Assembly: GCA_944381935.1 (NCBI GenBank) | Contig: CALWMN010000001.1 | Location: 186,001-250,000 of the forward strand | DNA length: 64,000 nt | Source: an uncultured Mediterraneibacter sp. | GTDB taxonomy: Bacteria; Bacillota; Clostridia; Lachnospirales; Lachnospiraceae | Reading direction: 5' to 3' | Shown here: one piece after another, positions 42,954 to 50,951 of the stretch | Numbering within the stretch: the stretch's first letter is position 1 | How the letters are laid out: every line of letters starts with the position of its first letter | Translations under genes and position numbers: made by a program | The notes under the pieces: generated by a model | Database searches by the model: none | Seen by the model: the letters and a program-made list of their open reading frames with translations, nothing else | What the model was told of the DNA's origin: nothing

Positions 42954-44324
42954 TTATTTAAAGCAGCGCTCTATAGCTAAAAAGATACTTTTACTTAAAT
43001 CTCCGATTTCATCTTTAAAGCATATTTCAAATGTATCTTCTAGGCTTAAAATTTTCACTGCGCAGAAATTATTTTCTTCATAGCAATCAATTTCCACATC
43101 TAAATCTGCAATATTTGAAAAACTGTTTGGTATCCATTCAGCTAATAAAATTATATCGACTAAATCTTTCACTTGCCTAATTCCACAATATTGCCCCACA
43201 AAATGCTTCTCCTCTTTAATGACGGTATAATCAAACATTATTCCCAGTAAATAATCGGTAAAAGTAATACTTTGGTATCCCGTCTCAAGGACTATTTGAG
43301 TAATTTCACAAACAACTTTATTTAGAACCAAAATATCACTACATTTGATTTTAATAATTGGCAAATCAGACTGATATATATCACGCATGTACTCTTTAGG
43401 CAATTTATTCCACTTTAATTCGCCCATATAATGGCACATTTTTTTGCTATTATTTAACAAAAAGATACCTTTCATATTTTTGAATTTATTAATGTTTTGC
43501 ACTATTTTTTCAGTAGGATATTCTATATTTCTTATCTCAACATCTACATCTGCACACTTAAGCTCAAAGTGCTTCTCATTATCTTTATTGGATAAAATAT
43601 TATAAACGACAAATTCTGTTTTAAAATCAATCCGGAAATTCTTACTTATAGATTTCCCATCAAATTCTGCCAGCCTTTTTTTATAATATTCTATTTTTTC
43701 TCCTTCTTTAAATATGTTTGCTATGTACGCTGTTACAAGAGGTGCAGCAAAACTATTAGAGTTTCTTTCTTGATAAGAAATTTTATCATCTGAAATATAT
43801 GGAAATTCTGAATGTGCTATAACATCTATTCCATCGTACGCTCCAATATTATAAGTCCATTCGCCTTCTTTTATCTTCCTTTCTCGATCAGCTTTAACTC
43901 CTATTACATTACTGAAGCATGCTGGATATGTAATATAATTATCATTGTCCGCCGAGCAGACAAAAATCACTCCTTTTGCTGCTAAACGATTGACAATTTT
44001 TCTCAAAGCAAGACCATCCGCTCTTTTCACACTTCCCAGACTGAGGTTTATAAGATCAACATTATTCTTTTCGCACCAAATCAAGGCTTTAATCATGTGA
44101 TCAATGCTGGCTCTTTCTGTTTGATCAAGTATACAAATATTACTATATTCAACTTGTACAGAAACATATTCTTGAAAAATCAAAAAACAAATTGTGGAAT
44201 GGCTAAATGGCCCTGCTTCACCTGATGTTCGTTCGGAACCCAAGTATATCTTTTTTATCTTGTAATTATCGACATAATTACTTTGAATCTCATCATCGAT
44301 AATTGCCATATGAATTTTCTTCAT
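42954..44324 (-). CDS. Cytoplasmic subtilisin-like (S8) protease of the RiPP cluster
   Basis: This 456-residue protein carries the S8 triad in order: Asp in HMAIIDDEI near residue 10, His in FSHSTICFL near residue 42, and Ser in RNSNSFAAPLVTAYIAN near residue 190. Asn of the oxyanion hole lies in VCSADNDN. There is no signal peptide or pro-domain, so the enzyme begins at the catalytic domain. A C-terminal region of about 230 residues has no recognised domain. It is the gene immediately upstream of the precursor, and the exporter lacks a leader peptidase, so leader cleavage is its probable job. Confidence 0.82.
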   Translation of the reverse strand: MKKIHMAIIDDEIQSNYVDNYKIKKIYLGSERTSGEAGPFSHSTICFLIFQEYVSVQVEYSNICILDQTERASIDHMIKALIWCEKNNVDLINLSLGSVKRADGLALRKIVNRLAAKGVIFVCSADNDNYITYPACFSNVIGVKADRERKIKEGEWTYNIGAYDGIDVIAHSEFPYISDDKISYQERNSNSFAAPLVTAYIANIFKEGEKIEYYKKRLAEFDGKSISKNFRIDFKTEFVVYNILSNKDNEKHFELKCADVDVEIRNIEYPTEKIVQNINKFKNMKGIFLLNNSKKMCHYMGELKWNKLPKEYMRDIYQSDLPIIKIKCSDILVLNKVVCEITQIVLETGYQSITFTDYLLGIMFDYTVIKEEKHFVGQYCGIRQVKDLVDIILLAEWIPNSFSNIADLDVEIDCYEENNFCAVKILSLEDTFEICFKDEIGDLSKSIFLAIERCFK

Positions 44325-44346
44325 AATTAACTATTTTTTCATACAG

Positions 44347-45117
44347 CTATTCTTCTCTTTCTAATTCGGGATTCTCGTTTCCCACTTTTTCAGCGTTCTC
44401 TTCTGCCGATACTGTATCTGTCTTTTCTTCCGCAATACTCTCTTCAACCGGAACGTCCACATCAGACTTTTCTTCGGTCACATTTTCATTTACATCAGCT
44501 ATTTTGTCTCCGACCTGCTCCAGTAGATCCGATGATCTCGCCTCTATTTCTGCTAACCGTTCCTTCTTGCTCTCAAGCGCACCAGCGCCGTCAGACTCTA
44601 TTTCCGCCTTTAAGACTCTCGCCTCTCCATCCATTTTTGCCTTTGCGGAAGAAACAACCTCAGCCTGCGCTGCTCCGGAGGACAGATCCATAATATCCAT
44701 CAGCCTGCGCTGCTCATACTCTTCTTCTGTCATGACCTTCTTGTCAGAGATCTGTCCCGGCTCCTTGTCATCCCCTTCTTCCTCAAACTGTTTCGCTGTC
44801 GCTTCTGCGATCTGTTTATCCAGCATCTCTAACTGTTCGTCATATTCATCTATTTTATCTTGGTTCACATATCCGCCTTCAAGACCTCTTTTCAGTTCGG
44901 CGTCCTTGCTCTCCTGGATGAGCTGTTTCTGATTCATAAGCTGCTGAATGACACTTTGCTTCTTTCCCTGTCCGGAAATAAAAACAGAGTCCCTGTTTGC
45001 CTGTTGAATAAAAGGGCCTGCCTGTGCAGCGTTATCATTGTTCAGCCTGCTGACTTTCTGATTTATGGCAGCCGCGTTGAATATACCGTTATCTGCTCCA
45101 ATTCCTGTTAATCTCAT
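44347..45117 (-). CDS. Unknown acidic coiled-coil protein
   Basis: I do not recognise this 256-residue protein. After a short N-terminal region (MRLTGIGADNGIFNAAAINQ) it is almost entirely helical and charged, with likely coiled coils (KIDEYDEQLEMLDKQIAEATAK, KERLAEIEARSSDLLEQVGDKI), and ends in a Glu-rich disordered tail. There is no signal peptide. It ends 22 bases before the protease gene and follows another unknown gene with a similar N-terminal style, so the two may be partners. GC content is higher than in the RiPP core, suggesting a different origin. Confidence 0.6.
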   Translation of the reverse strand: MRLTGIGADNGIFNAAAINQKVSRLNNDNAAQAGPFIQQANRDSVFISGQGKKQSVIQQLMNQKQLIQESKDAELKRGLEGGYVNQDKIDEYDEQLEMLDKQIAEATAKQFEEEGDDKEPGQISDKKVMTEEEYEQRRLMDIMDLSSGAAQAEVVSSAKAKMDGEARVLKAEIESDGAGALESKKERLAEIEARSSDLLEQVGDKIADVNENVTEEKSDVDVPVEESIAEEKTDTVSAEENAEKVGNENPELEREE

Positions 45118-45186
45118 CTTTGTTTACCTCCTGGATCTTCCCTGTTTATTTTGAATATTAAATACAATCTATGCCGTCACAATTAT

Positions 45187-46062
45187 CTACTGATTCGCAT
45201 CGCCTTTCCCATCAACCGCCTGCAGCAGGATCTCCCTGACAGCTCCATATGTCTCCCGGAAAATCGAGACGTTGTTCCGGGGCGGTATAAAATAACTCCC
45301 CGCTGTTTTCTGACGTTCAAAATATGCCTGATACGGATCATCTTTATATCTCCGTCTCTCTATCTCTGCATTGATCATGGATATTCCCCTTTGGAATGTC
45401 TCAGTCGCTCTGCGTGCGACAGAGCGTACTCTGTCAACCTCCTCATAAATATTTTCCGCATCCGCGTCTATTTCCCAGGAAAAGTGCTCCAATCCCTTGG
45501 AAAAAGTATCATCGACCAAATCTGCGTATTTGCCATATGTGGACTGCAGCTCTTCTCCTCTTTTCTGATTTCTCTGATTTAATTGATATGCACCGTCCTG
45601 CAGAAAAGTATCCCGTGCGCTTTGCGTTGCTTTCAGAAGAGATTCCACATCCTCCATAGACAAGTCCTCCGGCAGAGCTGACGTCCCATCTAAAATCTGC
45701 TGATACCGCTGGATCGACTGGTCAAAGGAGGCCAACTGATCCCGGTATTCCGTCAGTTCGGCTTCCATATTTGCTGATGTCCTTAGTCCATTTTCGTATT
45801 CCCACTTAACATACTGTAATATGCTATCCGGTATCCCTGAAAAAGGAGACTCTCCGCTTCCCTTCGATTTCAATGCTTCAACAAGAGAAAATCTATCCGC
45901 ACGCTGCACTTTTCCTTCCTGCTCTATTGACGCTGCTGCATTTTCAGCAATTTGATTCAGCGTATTATTCTGCTGAAACAAATTAACATTCCGAGACACA
46001 TTTGCTCCGAATCCACTCCTTCCCTGTGCAGAAAACAGGTTTGAAAAATTAGTTATTACCAT
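45187..46062 (-). CDS. Unknown helical protein
   Basis: This 291-residue protein has no signal peptide and no family I can name. The N-terminus (MVITNFSNLFSAQGRSGFGA followed by NVNLFQQNN) is Asn/Phe-rich, and the rest is mostly helical with QLASFDQSIQRYQQIL-type coiled coil. The C-terminal part includes YFIPPRNNVSIF. It lies 69 bases before the acidic coiled-coil gene and 18 bases after the secreted protein gene, in the same direction, so the three are probably co-transcribed. It could be a structural or secretion substrate; no function is claimed. Confidence 0.6.
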   Translation of the reverse strand: MVITNFSNLFSAQGRSGFGANVSRNVNLFQQNNTLNQIAENAAASIEQEGKVQRADRFSLVEALKSKGSGESPFSGIPDSILQYVKWEYENGLRTSANMEAELTEYRDQLASFDQSIQRYQQILDGTSALPEDLSMEDVESLLKATQSARDTFLQDGAYQLNQRNQKRGEELQSTYGKYADLVDDTFSKGLEHFSWEIDADAENIYEEVDRVRSVARRATETFQRGISMINAEIERRRYKDDPYQAYFERQKTAGSYFIPPRNNVSIFRETYGAVREILLQAVDGKGDANQ

Positions 46063-46080
46063 ACCACTCTCCTCCTATAC

Positions 46081-47592
46081 CTATCGATAACTCCACTCAC
46101 CATAATCATAGATAAAGTTCCCTATTATCGGCTTCTTGGAATATCCGATCTCACAAATAACCTCCTCTGAATAGGAATCCCCGCCTGAGCTTACTTTTAC
46201 TGTTGTAGAATTAACAAAATTAGTACCTGTGGAAGGACTATATCGAATATACGAACTATCCCGCGCACCTACGGACAGCAGATTCACCTCATTAACGTTT
46301 TGATAAAATTTTGTATCTACCCAATATTGTTTAGGCTCAGGTTCATACCGAAACTCCCCATTGCTATCCGTATAAACAGTTTTATTCAATGTTTTACTAT
46401 CGAGGACTGGCATTCTAATATTAACTGCCACATTGGCTGCTGGTGTGCCGTCCTCAGAAACAACCTGTCCTGAAACAGCAAATTCCTGAGCCATCACAAA
46501 CTTATTTGGATAACCCGGCGGGACATTGTGTGTACCAAAATTATCACAAAGATACTGCACTCCTTCTGCTGAGCAAGCAACATTGCATGCTTTTGCAGCT
46601 GTTTGATCCACCCAATATGCTTTACTACTGCTCAAATCTGTTATTCCTTTAACAGTAACATTATTAAGTGAAGCATCTCCGACTACAGCATTAAACACTA
46701 CCCAATTAGACCACGCACCATGCGAATCCGATACACGCATTCTAATTTCATATGTTCCTGCTTTGTCAAAAGAAAGTATGCAGTAGTCTGTACCCACTTC
46801 TTCGGCATAATCTTCAATCGTTGTCATTGATCCATCTTTAATAACAATTCCATTGGCTCCACTAACGCTATCCCCCGTATCATTATCATATGAATCTGCC
46901 CATGAAATCAGCATTAACTGGCCTGCTACTAAATCCCTGGAACTTGTGCCCACATTGCAGATCGGACGGCTATTTCCATCTGCCGGTTCAATTTGAAAAG
47001 CATATTCTGCGACATTCGACCATTCTCCTTTGGAATCCTGCACTTGAAACGTCAGAATATACTGCGCCGGAGTTTTGCACTGTGTTGCAAATCCTAAATT
47101 TCCCGTTATTGTCCCAATAATATCACTGGATGAAATCCCTCCGATTCTAATATCAGTGATTTCATCACCGTCCGGATCATATGTAAATGATTCCCCATTA
47201 TAAGCCCACAGCCAAGCAAGTTGTGTCTCTGTAGTAAAATTTCCATTTATCATAGATTCCGGATTTAAAACTACTACTTGCAATGCAGCAACTGGTGGAT
47301 TATTTTCATTTTCAGACAGCGTTTTCACCTGATCAATATTAGATTCTTCAATATTCCCTTTATAATAATCAAGATTGTCACTAATCGATAGTTCTGGAAC
47401 CGCAGACTTTACTGTATCAAAGTCATTTGTATATGTTTCATCTAACGCTGAATTATAAAACACACTTTCCTCCTCAACAGGAGAAGTTTGTAGTTCTTCC
47501 GGTACATCGGTTGTTTCCGCAGCAACTGACATTGTCATCATCAAGAGCAACAACGTCATTGATAGGACTCCTAAAAAGATACGTTTTTTCAT
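46081..47592 (-). CDS. Secreted multi-domain protein with PKD-like and CNA/carboxypeptidase-type beta domains
   Basis: This 503-residue protein has a Sec signal peptide (MKKRIFLGVLSMTLLLLMMT, cleaved after VAA). Two Ig/PKD-like beta-sandwich units follow, recognisable by YILTFQVQDSKGEWSN near residue 190 and YEIRMRVSDSHGAWSNW near residue 280. A carboxypeptidase-regulatory-like domain comes next (SGQVVSEDGTPAANVAVNIR, TDSNGEFRYEP). No sortase motif or C-terminal membrane segment is visible, so it is probably released or loosely wall-bound. It is the first gene after the repeat element at 47721-47750. AAGGAGG precedes the ATG. Confidence 0.75.
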   Translation of the reverse strand: MKKRIFLGVLSMTLLLLMMTMSVAAETTDVPEELQTSPVEEESVFYNSALDETYTNDFDTVKSAVPELSISDNLDYYKGNIEESNIDQVKTLSENENNPPVAALQVVVLNPESMINGNFTTETQLAWLWAYNGESFTYDPDGDEITDIRIGGISSSDIIGTITGNLGFATQCKTPAQYILTFQVQDSKGEWSNVAEYAFQIEPADGNSRPICNVGTSSRDLVAGQLMLISWADSYDNDTGDSVSGANGIVIKDGSMTTIEDYAEEVGTDYCILSFDKAGTYEIRMRVSDSHGAWSNWVVFNAVVGDASLNNVTVKGITDLSSSKAYWVDQTAAKACNVACSAEGVQYLCDNFGTHNVPPGYPNKFVMAQEFAVSGQVVSEDGTPAANVAVNIRMPVLDSKTLNKTVYTDSNGEFRYEPEPKQYWVDTKFYQNVNEVNLLSVGARDSSYIRYSPSTGTNFVNSTTVKVSSGGDSYSEEVICEIGYSKKPIIGNFIYDYGEWSYR

Positions 47593-47720
47593 TTTCTGCC
47601 TCCTTTAAGTACAGCTTATTCTTCACCTGTTCCGCACCAATGAGTGTGACCTCTTTCTATTGGATATATCGTCTGCTTTTTCACCTCATTAAGTCCCTGT
47701 TTGGACATTGTTGGTTAATG

Positions 47721-47750
47721 TGTAACTTTCCTGACTGTTGATGTAACTTT
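47721..47750 (-). promoter_or_regulatory. Candidate LytTR (AgrA-type) binding site
   Basis: The 9-base sequence TGTAACTTT occurs at 47721-47729 and again at 47742-47750, 21 bases apart. On the minus strand this reads AAAGTTACA, 12 bases, AAAGTTACA. LytTR regulators such as AgrA bind 9-bp direct repeats separated by 12 bases, with a GTT core as here. It lies about 130 bases upstream of the first gene of the minus-strand train that encodes a LytTR regulator. Confidence 0.6.
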
Positions 47751-47819
47751 ATTTTTATGTTTGCCTTAATACTGCTAAATATCTTTCACTTTTTTGTTTT
47801 CTATTTGGTTTTATTATAG

Positions 47820-48060
47820 TGGGAACTCATTCAGAGCAAGTTTCGCCTGCGTAACTCAAAACCCGCTTTATGGCTTTTACTTACCCGGCAAACTTGATGG
47901 GGATTTCGCTCCCCATTCCCTCGGTTACTGCATATCTTCGGCTATGGAAGTATGCTCCTATATAAAATAGTCGCAGCGTGATACTCATATCACGAAAAAT
48001 ACTTACCACCATAAATTTTATAGTGATTTCCCATTTTCTCTACTCTTCAGGGCATCCCAA
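47820..48060. other. Hairpin-rich region upstream of mobC, possible oriT
   Basis: The stretch contains a small hairpin (ATGGGG...CCCCAT around a TTTCG loop near 47898-47917) and a second one (GCATA...TATGC near 47930-47955). It has high GC compared with its flanks and no open frame. It sits directly ahead of a MobC-type relaxosome gene, where transfer origins of mobilizable elements commonly lie. No nic-site consensus was recognised. Confidence 0.35.
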
Positions 48061-48102
48061 TAGGCTTATGTATGAATACAATTTTATATAAAGGAGTCTC
48101 AA

Positions 48103-48525
48103 ATGGCACGACAGAAAAAAGCAAAAGAATTAAAACATAATCACCGGATTATGCTTCGTCTGACAGATGCAGAATACGAACGGCTCTCTGCCCTTGCAGA
48201 AGCCGCCACTCTTCCCCTGGCAGCATATATTCGTAGGCAGATTACGGGGAAACAGGTCATAATAAAGTATGAGCTTGTAGCAGATCTGACGGAATTAAAA
48301 AAGCTGATTGCAAAGTTTGGAAAGATTGGAAGCAATCTGGATCAGATCGCCCGACATTTTAACAGCGGTGGGATCCATTCACAGGAAATACGGCGGACAA
48401 TCCGCCAGAGTATCACAGATATTTATGAGATGAAATACGAAGTATCTTCGGTCAATCTTTTGTTTCGCTTTATCCGCCACAGGATTATCTACGCTGAAAA
48501 ACTTATATACAGTTCCTTCTGGTGA
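48103..48525 (+). CDS. mobC: MobC-like relaxosome accessory protein
   Basis: This 140-residue protein begins with basic residues and a ribbon-helix-helix-type segment (RIMLRLTDAEYERLSALAEAATLPLAAYIRRQI). It continues with the MobC-typical LKKLIAKFGKIGSNLDQIARHFN. MobC proteins help relaxases open oriT DNA. The last 25 residues (LLFRFIRHRIIYAEKLIYSSFW) do not look like MobC, so the C-terminus may come from a frameshift or fusion. No relaxase gene follows, so mobilisation would depend on one supplied elsewhere. AAGGAG precedes the ATG. Confidence 0.8.
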   Translation: MARQKKAKELKHNHRIMLRLTDAEYERLSALAEAATLPLAAYIRRQITGKQVIIKYELVADLTELKKLIAKFGKIGSNLDQIARHFNSGGIHSQEIRRTIRQSITDIYEMKYEVSSVNLLFRFIRHRIIYAEKLIYSSFW

Positions 48526-48543
48526 ACCTGTCACCTTACATAT

Positions 48544-48741
48544 CTACTGAACTTTTTCGTTCCTATGGCTCCCCGCATTTTTCAATACATGATTAACACT
48601 CTGGATCAAACTTCTTTTATCTGTGTTCTGGTGAAGCTCTGTTAATTTAATAATTTCCTTTTCCAATCTCATTTCCTCTTGCTCCTTACGCTGTACTTTT
48701 TGACCTTTGTTCTTCCTCCAACTTATAATTATTTGACCATA
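48544..48741 (-). pseudogene. C-terminal fragment of an unidentified gene
   Basis: An open frame without a proper start codon reads SWRKNKGQKVQRKEQEEMRL and ends VLKNAGSHRNEKVQ. It begins right after the terminator of the metG fragment and ends near mobC. The charged helical composition suggests the tail of a real protein, perhaps from a mobile-element gene, but the family is not recognised. Confidence 0.25.
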
Positions 48742-48742
48742 A

Positions 48743-48784
48743 CAAAAAAGGACACTCTTCTAAAATTTCTTTTAGAAAAGTGCC
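48743..48784 (-). terminator. Terminator after the metG fragment
   Basis: On the minus strand a 15-bp stem (GGCACTTTTCTAAAA with TTTTAGAAGAGTGTCC, one G-T pair) with a GAAA tetraloop is followed by TTTTTTG. It is a textbook rho-independent terminator. Confidence 0.85.
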
Positions 48785-48913
48785 CTCGTAATACAAATTG
48801 TTGATTTGGATTAAAACGAACTCTTTAAAATCATTTATTGTCGCTCGTTAAGAAAGTTTAATTTGTCGTGCTCTATAACAAAAAGCCTACTTTCTGGAGT
48901 CTCTCGCAAAGAT

Positions 48914-49360
48914 TTAGTACAGCTTCGCACCTGCCGGAATCCTGTCATCCACCATCAGAAGATTTAAGCCTTCTCTTCCATCTTCCTCATGTACTGCTGA
49001 AATCAGCATACCCTCGGAATCAATGCCCATCATCTTTCTGGGCGGCAGATTTACGATTGCGATACAGGTCTTTCCAACCAGTTCTTCCGGCTCATAATAC
49101 TCGTGAATACCGCTTAAAATCGTGCGTTTCCGGTCTGTTCCGTCATTCAGTGTGAACTTCAGAAGTTTCTTTGACTTCGGAACTGCCTCACACGCCTCAA
49201 CCTTTACGGCACGGAAATCTGACTTGCTGAAAGTGTCGAAATCAACCATTTCCTCAAAGAGCGGCTCAATCTTGACCTTTGAAAAATCAATCTTTTCCGC
49301 CGGTTTTTCTTCGGCTTTTTCAGCCTTAACTTCGCCCTTTTTCGGATCAAGTGACTTCAT
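48914..49360 (-). pseudogene. metG: 3' fragment of methionyl-tRNA synthetase (tRNA-binding domain)
   Basis: The 148-residue frame has a Lys/Glu/Ala linker, then a complete OB-fold tRNA-binding domain: FSKSDFRAVKVEACEAVPKSKKLLKF, ILSGIHEYYEPEELVGK and a tail IPAGAKLY, matching the C-terminal domain of clostridial MetG. The catalytic and anticodon domains are absent, and an in-frame stop lies just upstream. There is an ATG but no good ribosome binding site. It abuts the right 103-bp repeat, so it was probably captured during integration or excision of an element. A free tRNA-binding protein (CsaA/Arc1p-like) is less likely. Confidence 0.7.
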
Positions 49361-49417
49361 TGTCGGGAGACTTGAAATGTACCGTTACACCAGTCTTTAC
49401 CACTCGTCAAAAACCTG

Positions 49418-49520
49418 TTTTTCTGTGTTATCGTTATTTTGAGATTTTCAATGTTCTATACATAATTCTACGGTTTCCTACGGCATTTGGTACAAAATTG
49501 GTACAGGATTGGTACAAAAA
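49418..49520. repeat. 103-bp direct repeat, right copy (probable attachment site)
   Basis: It is identical to 33683-33785 and in the same orientation. Together the two copies delimit a 15.6-kb island. The copy ends one base before the stop codon of the ParE-like toxin of the next element, so this is both the right end of the first island and the left end of the second. Confidence 0.75.
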
Positions 49521-49850
49521 TCAGAACCTCATATTCAGCAATAATGGTTTTGCATTTACCAACATATGTAAGACTCTAAGTACATATACCGTACTAATTT
49601 TTTCGTCAATAAAGAAATATATCTTATAATTTTTGTAATAACACTTTCGGATTCCTCGCGCCGCCAGTTCCTCATCTTCATCCAGTTCATGCTGTTTAGG
49701 CATAAATTCAAGTTTGGCAATGGTGTTACGAAAACCCATTGCCAATTCCAACGCTGTTTCAGGTGTTTTTTTCTCGAACGCAATATAATCCGTATTATTC
49801 ACGATATCCGCCTCTGCCAGAGGAAGCACCATAACTTTATGCATTTGCAT
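49521..49850 (-). CDS. ParE/RelE-family toxin
   Basis: This 109-residue protein has the RelE/ParE fold pattern: PLAEADIVNNTDYIA at the N-terminus, a helical middle, and the C-terminal strands GIRKCYYKNYKIYFFID and STVYVLRVLHMLVN. Such toxins either cleave ribosome-bound mRNA or poison gyrase; which one cannot be told. It overlaps the 3' end of its antitoxin gene by 14 bases. Its stop codon directly abuts the att-like repeat, so the pair sits at the extreme end of the second element and would act as an addiction module. Confidence 0.85.
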   Translation of the reverse strand: MQMHKVMVLPLAEADIVNNTDYIAFEKKTPETALELAMGFRNTIAKLEFMPKQHELDEDEELAARGIRKCYYKNYKIYFFIDEKISTVYVLRVLHMLVNAKPLLLNMRF

Positions 49851-50007
49851 TCCTGTACCTGCTTTCTAATTCCGCAAAGAACTCTTTATAATCTCTGCCT
49901 TTCCCTTTCTCGATATCACGGTAACTATCCATTACCATTTTCCGAACATCCTTCTGGTTTTCTTCCATTGAATCTATAAAATCTGTCTTTCTTGCTGTTG
50001 CTTCCAC
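49837..50007 (-). CDS. Antitoxin partner of the ParE/RelE toxin
   Basis: This 56-residue protein starts with GTG at 50005-50007, eight bases after AGGAGG. The sequence EATARKTDFIDSMEENQKDV and the C-terminal KEFFAELESRYR are charged and helical, typical of small antitoxins that wrap the toxin. No clear DNA-binding fold can be assigned. Its stop (TAA) lies inside the toxin start region, indicating translational coupling. Confidence 0.7.
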   Translation of the reverse strand: MEATARKTDFIDSMEENQKDVRKMVMDSYRDIEKGKGRDYKEFFAELESRYRNANA

Positions 50008-50197
50008 TGACAATTCCTCCTATCTCAGGTTATTCAAGGTTTCACTTTCTATTTCATTTACTCTTTATAATATAGGGCCTCATGGCTTATTTTTTTCTCT
50101 TCTTTTAATCTATTATAATCTTACCGGCAATAGTCATGCAATGAAATTTTTTGCCAAAACAGCAAAATTCCATAAATCACGCTGCGTTCCCTTTTCA

Positions 50198-50539
50198 TTA
50201 ATTTGAGTCAAATAGCTTTAGCCCCTCCCTTTCTATATTTGAATAAAACGGATATACGTCCATCCACTTATTAAAATGCTCCTTATTTTTGGCTATCGGC
50301 TTAATGTCCAGATCATAGTACATATTAAAATCATAGGTCATGCCTGACAGTTCATGCCGATACTTTTTTATATCCATATCGCTCAAATCCAAAAGCACCA
50401 TAATATCTATGTCGGAATCTTCCGTATAATCACCTCTTGCATAGGAGCCATATAAAATCACTGTCTTTAAATGATCTCCGTATATTTTACTGAGCAGTTC
50501 AACATACTGCATGACCAGATTATTTATTGTCACGGGCAT
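50198..50539 (-). CDS. MNT-type nucleotidyltransferase (second of the pair)
   Basis: This 113-residue minimal nucleotidyltransferase shows GSYARGDYTEDSDIDI with the GS-x10-DxD active site. The ATG at 50539 follows AAAGGTG; longer in-frame starts overlap the HEPN gene end. MNT antitoxins of the MntA-HepT type inactivate HEPN toxins by attaching AMP. The gene lies 10 bases downstream of the HEPN gene, and another MNT gene lies on the other side, an unusual trio. Confidence 0.82.
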   Translation of the reverse strand: MPVTINNLVMQYVELLSKIYGDHLKTVILYGSYARGDYTEDSDIDIMVLLDLSDMDIKKYRHELSGMTYDFNMYYDLDIKPIAKNKEHFNKWMDVYPFYSNIEREGLKLFDSN

Positions 50540-50549
50540 ATCAACACCT

Positions 50550-50951
50550 TTATATACGATTGTCATTAGACAGATATGTTTCAATCACTCCAAGAAATTC
50601 TTCTGCTTTCTCATACTGCTCCTGTGCATCCTGCTTTGAGACTACGAAAAAATCGCCATAATCCGTATTGTTCCTGATCTGAAATGCCTGGCTTATATAT
50701 TTGGAATACTGCTTCTCTATTTTTCCGGTTTTAATATACTCTTTCTGGAAATAGGCAATTACGCCTGCATGTTTAGAAAAGTCTTGTCCATCTACTGCCA
50801 ATAGCGCACGAACAGCGGTAAACATTGCATAGTAGGAACGTCCGATCGAGTCTTTATAGCACCCGGCATCCAGAAGCAGCCTTGAAGATTTCAGCCGTTC
50901 TTTTGACATTTCCAGACGATATTTCATTAACTCTATCCGGTTATCATGCAA
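50550..50951 (-). CDS. HEPN-domain protein (toxin candidate)
   Basis: This 133-residue four-helix protein begins MHDNRIELMKYRLEMSKERL and includes GRSYYAMFTAVRALL near residue 38 and FQIRNNTDYGDFF near residue 95. The latter carries the conserved Arg/Asn region of HEPN RNases (COG1895-like group). It probably starts at TTG 50949-50951, with GGGGGTGA upstream and an 8-base overlap with the preceding MNT gene. HEPN proteins of this kind cut RNA and are held in check by the MNT partner. Confidence 0.82.
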   Translation of the reverse strand: MHDNRIELMKYRLEMSKERLKSSRLLLDAGCYKDSIGRSYYAMFTAVRALLAVDGQDFSKHAGVIAYFQKEYIKTGKIEKQYSKYISQAFQIRNNTDYGDFFVVSKQDAQEQYEKAEEFLGVIETYLSNDNRI

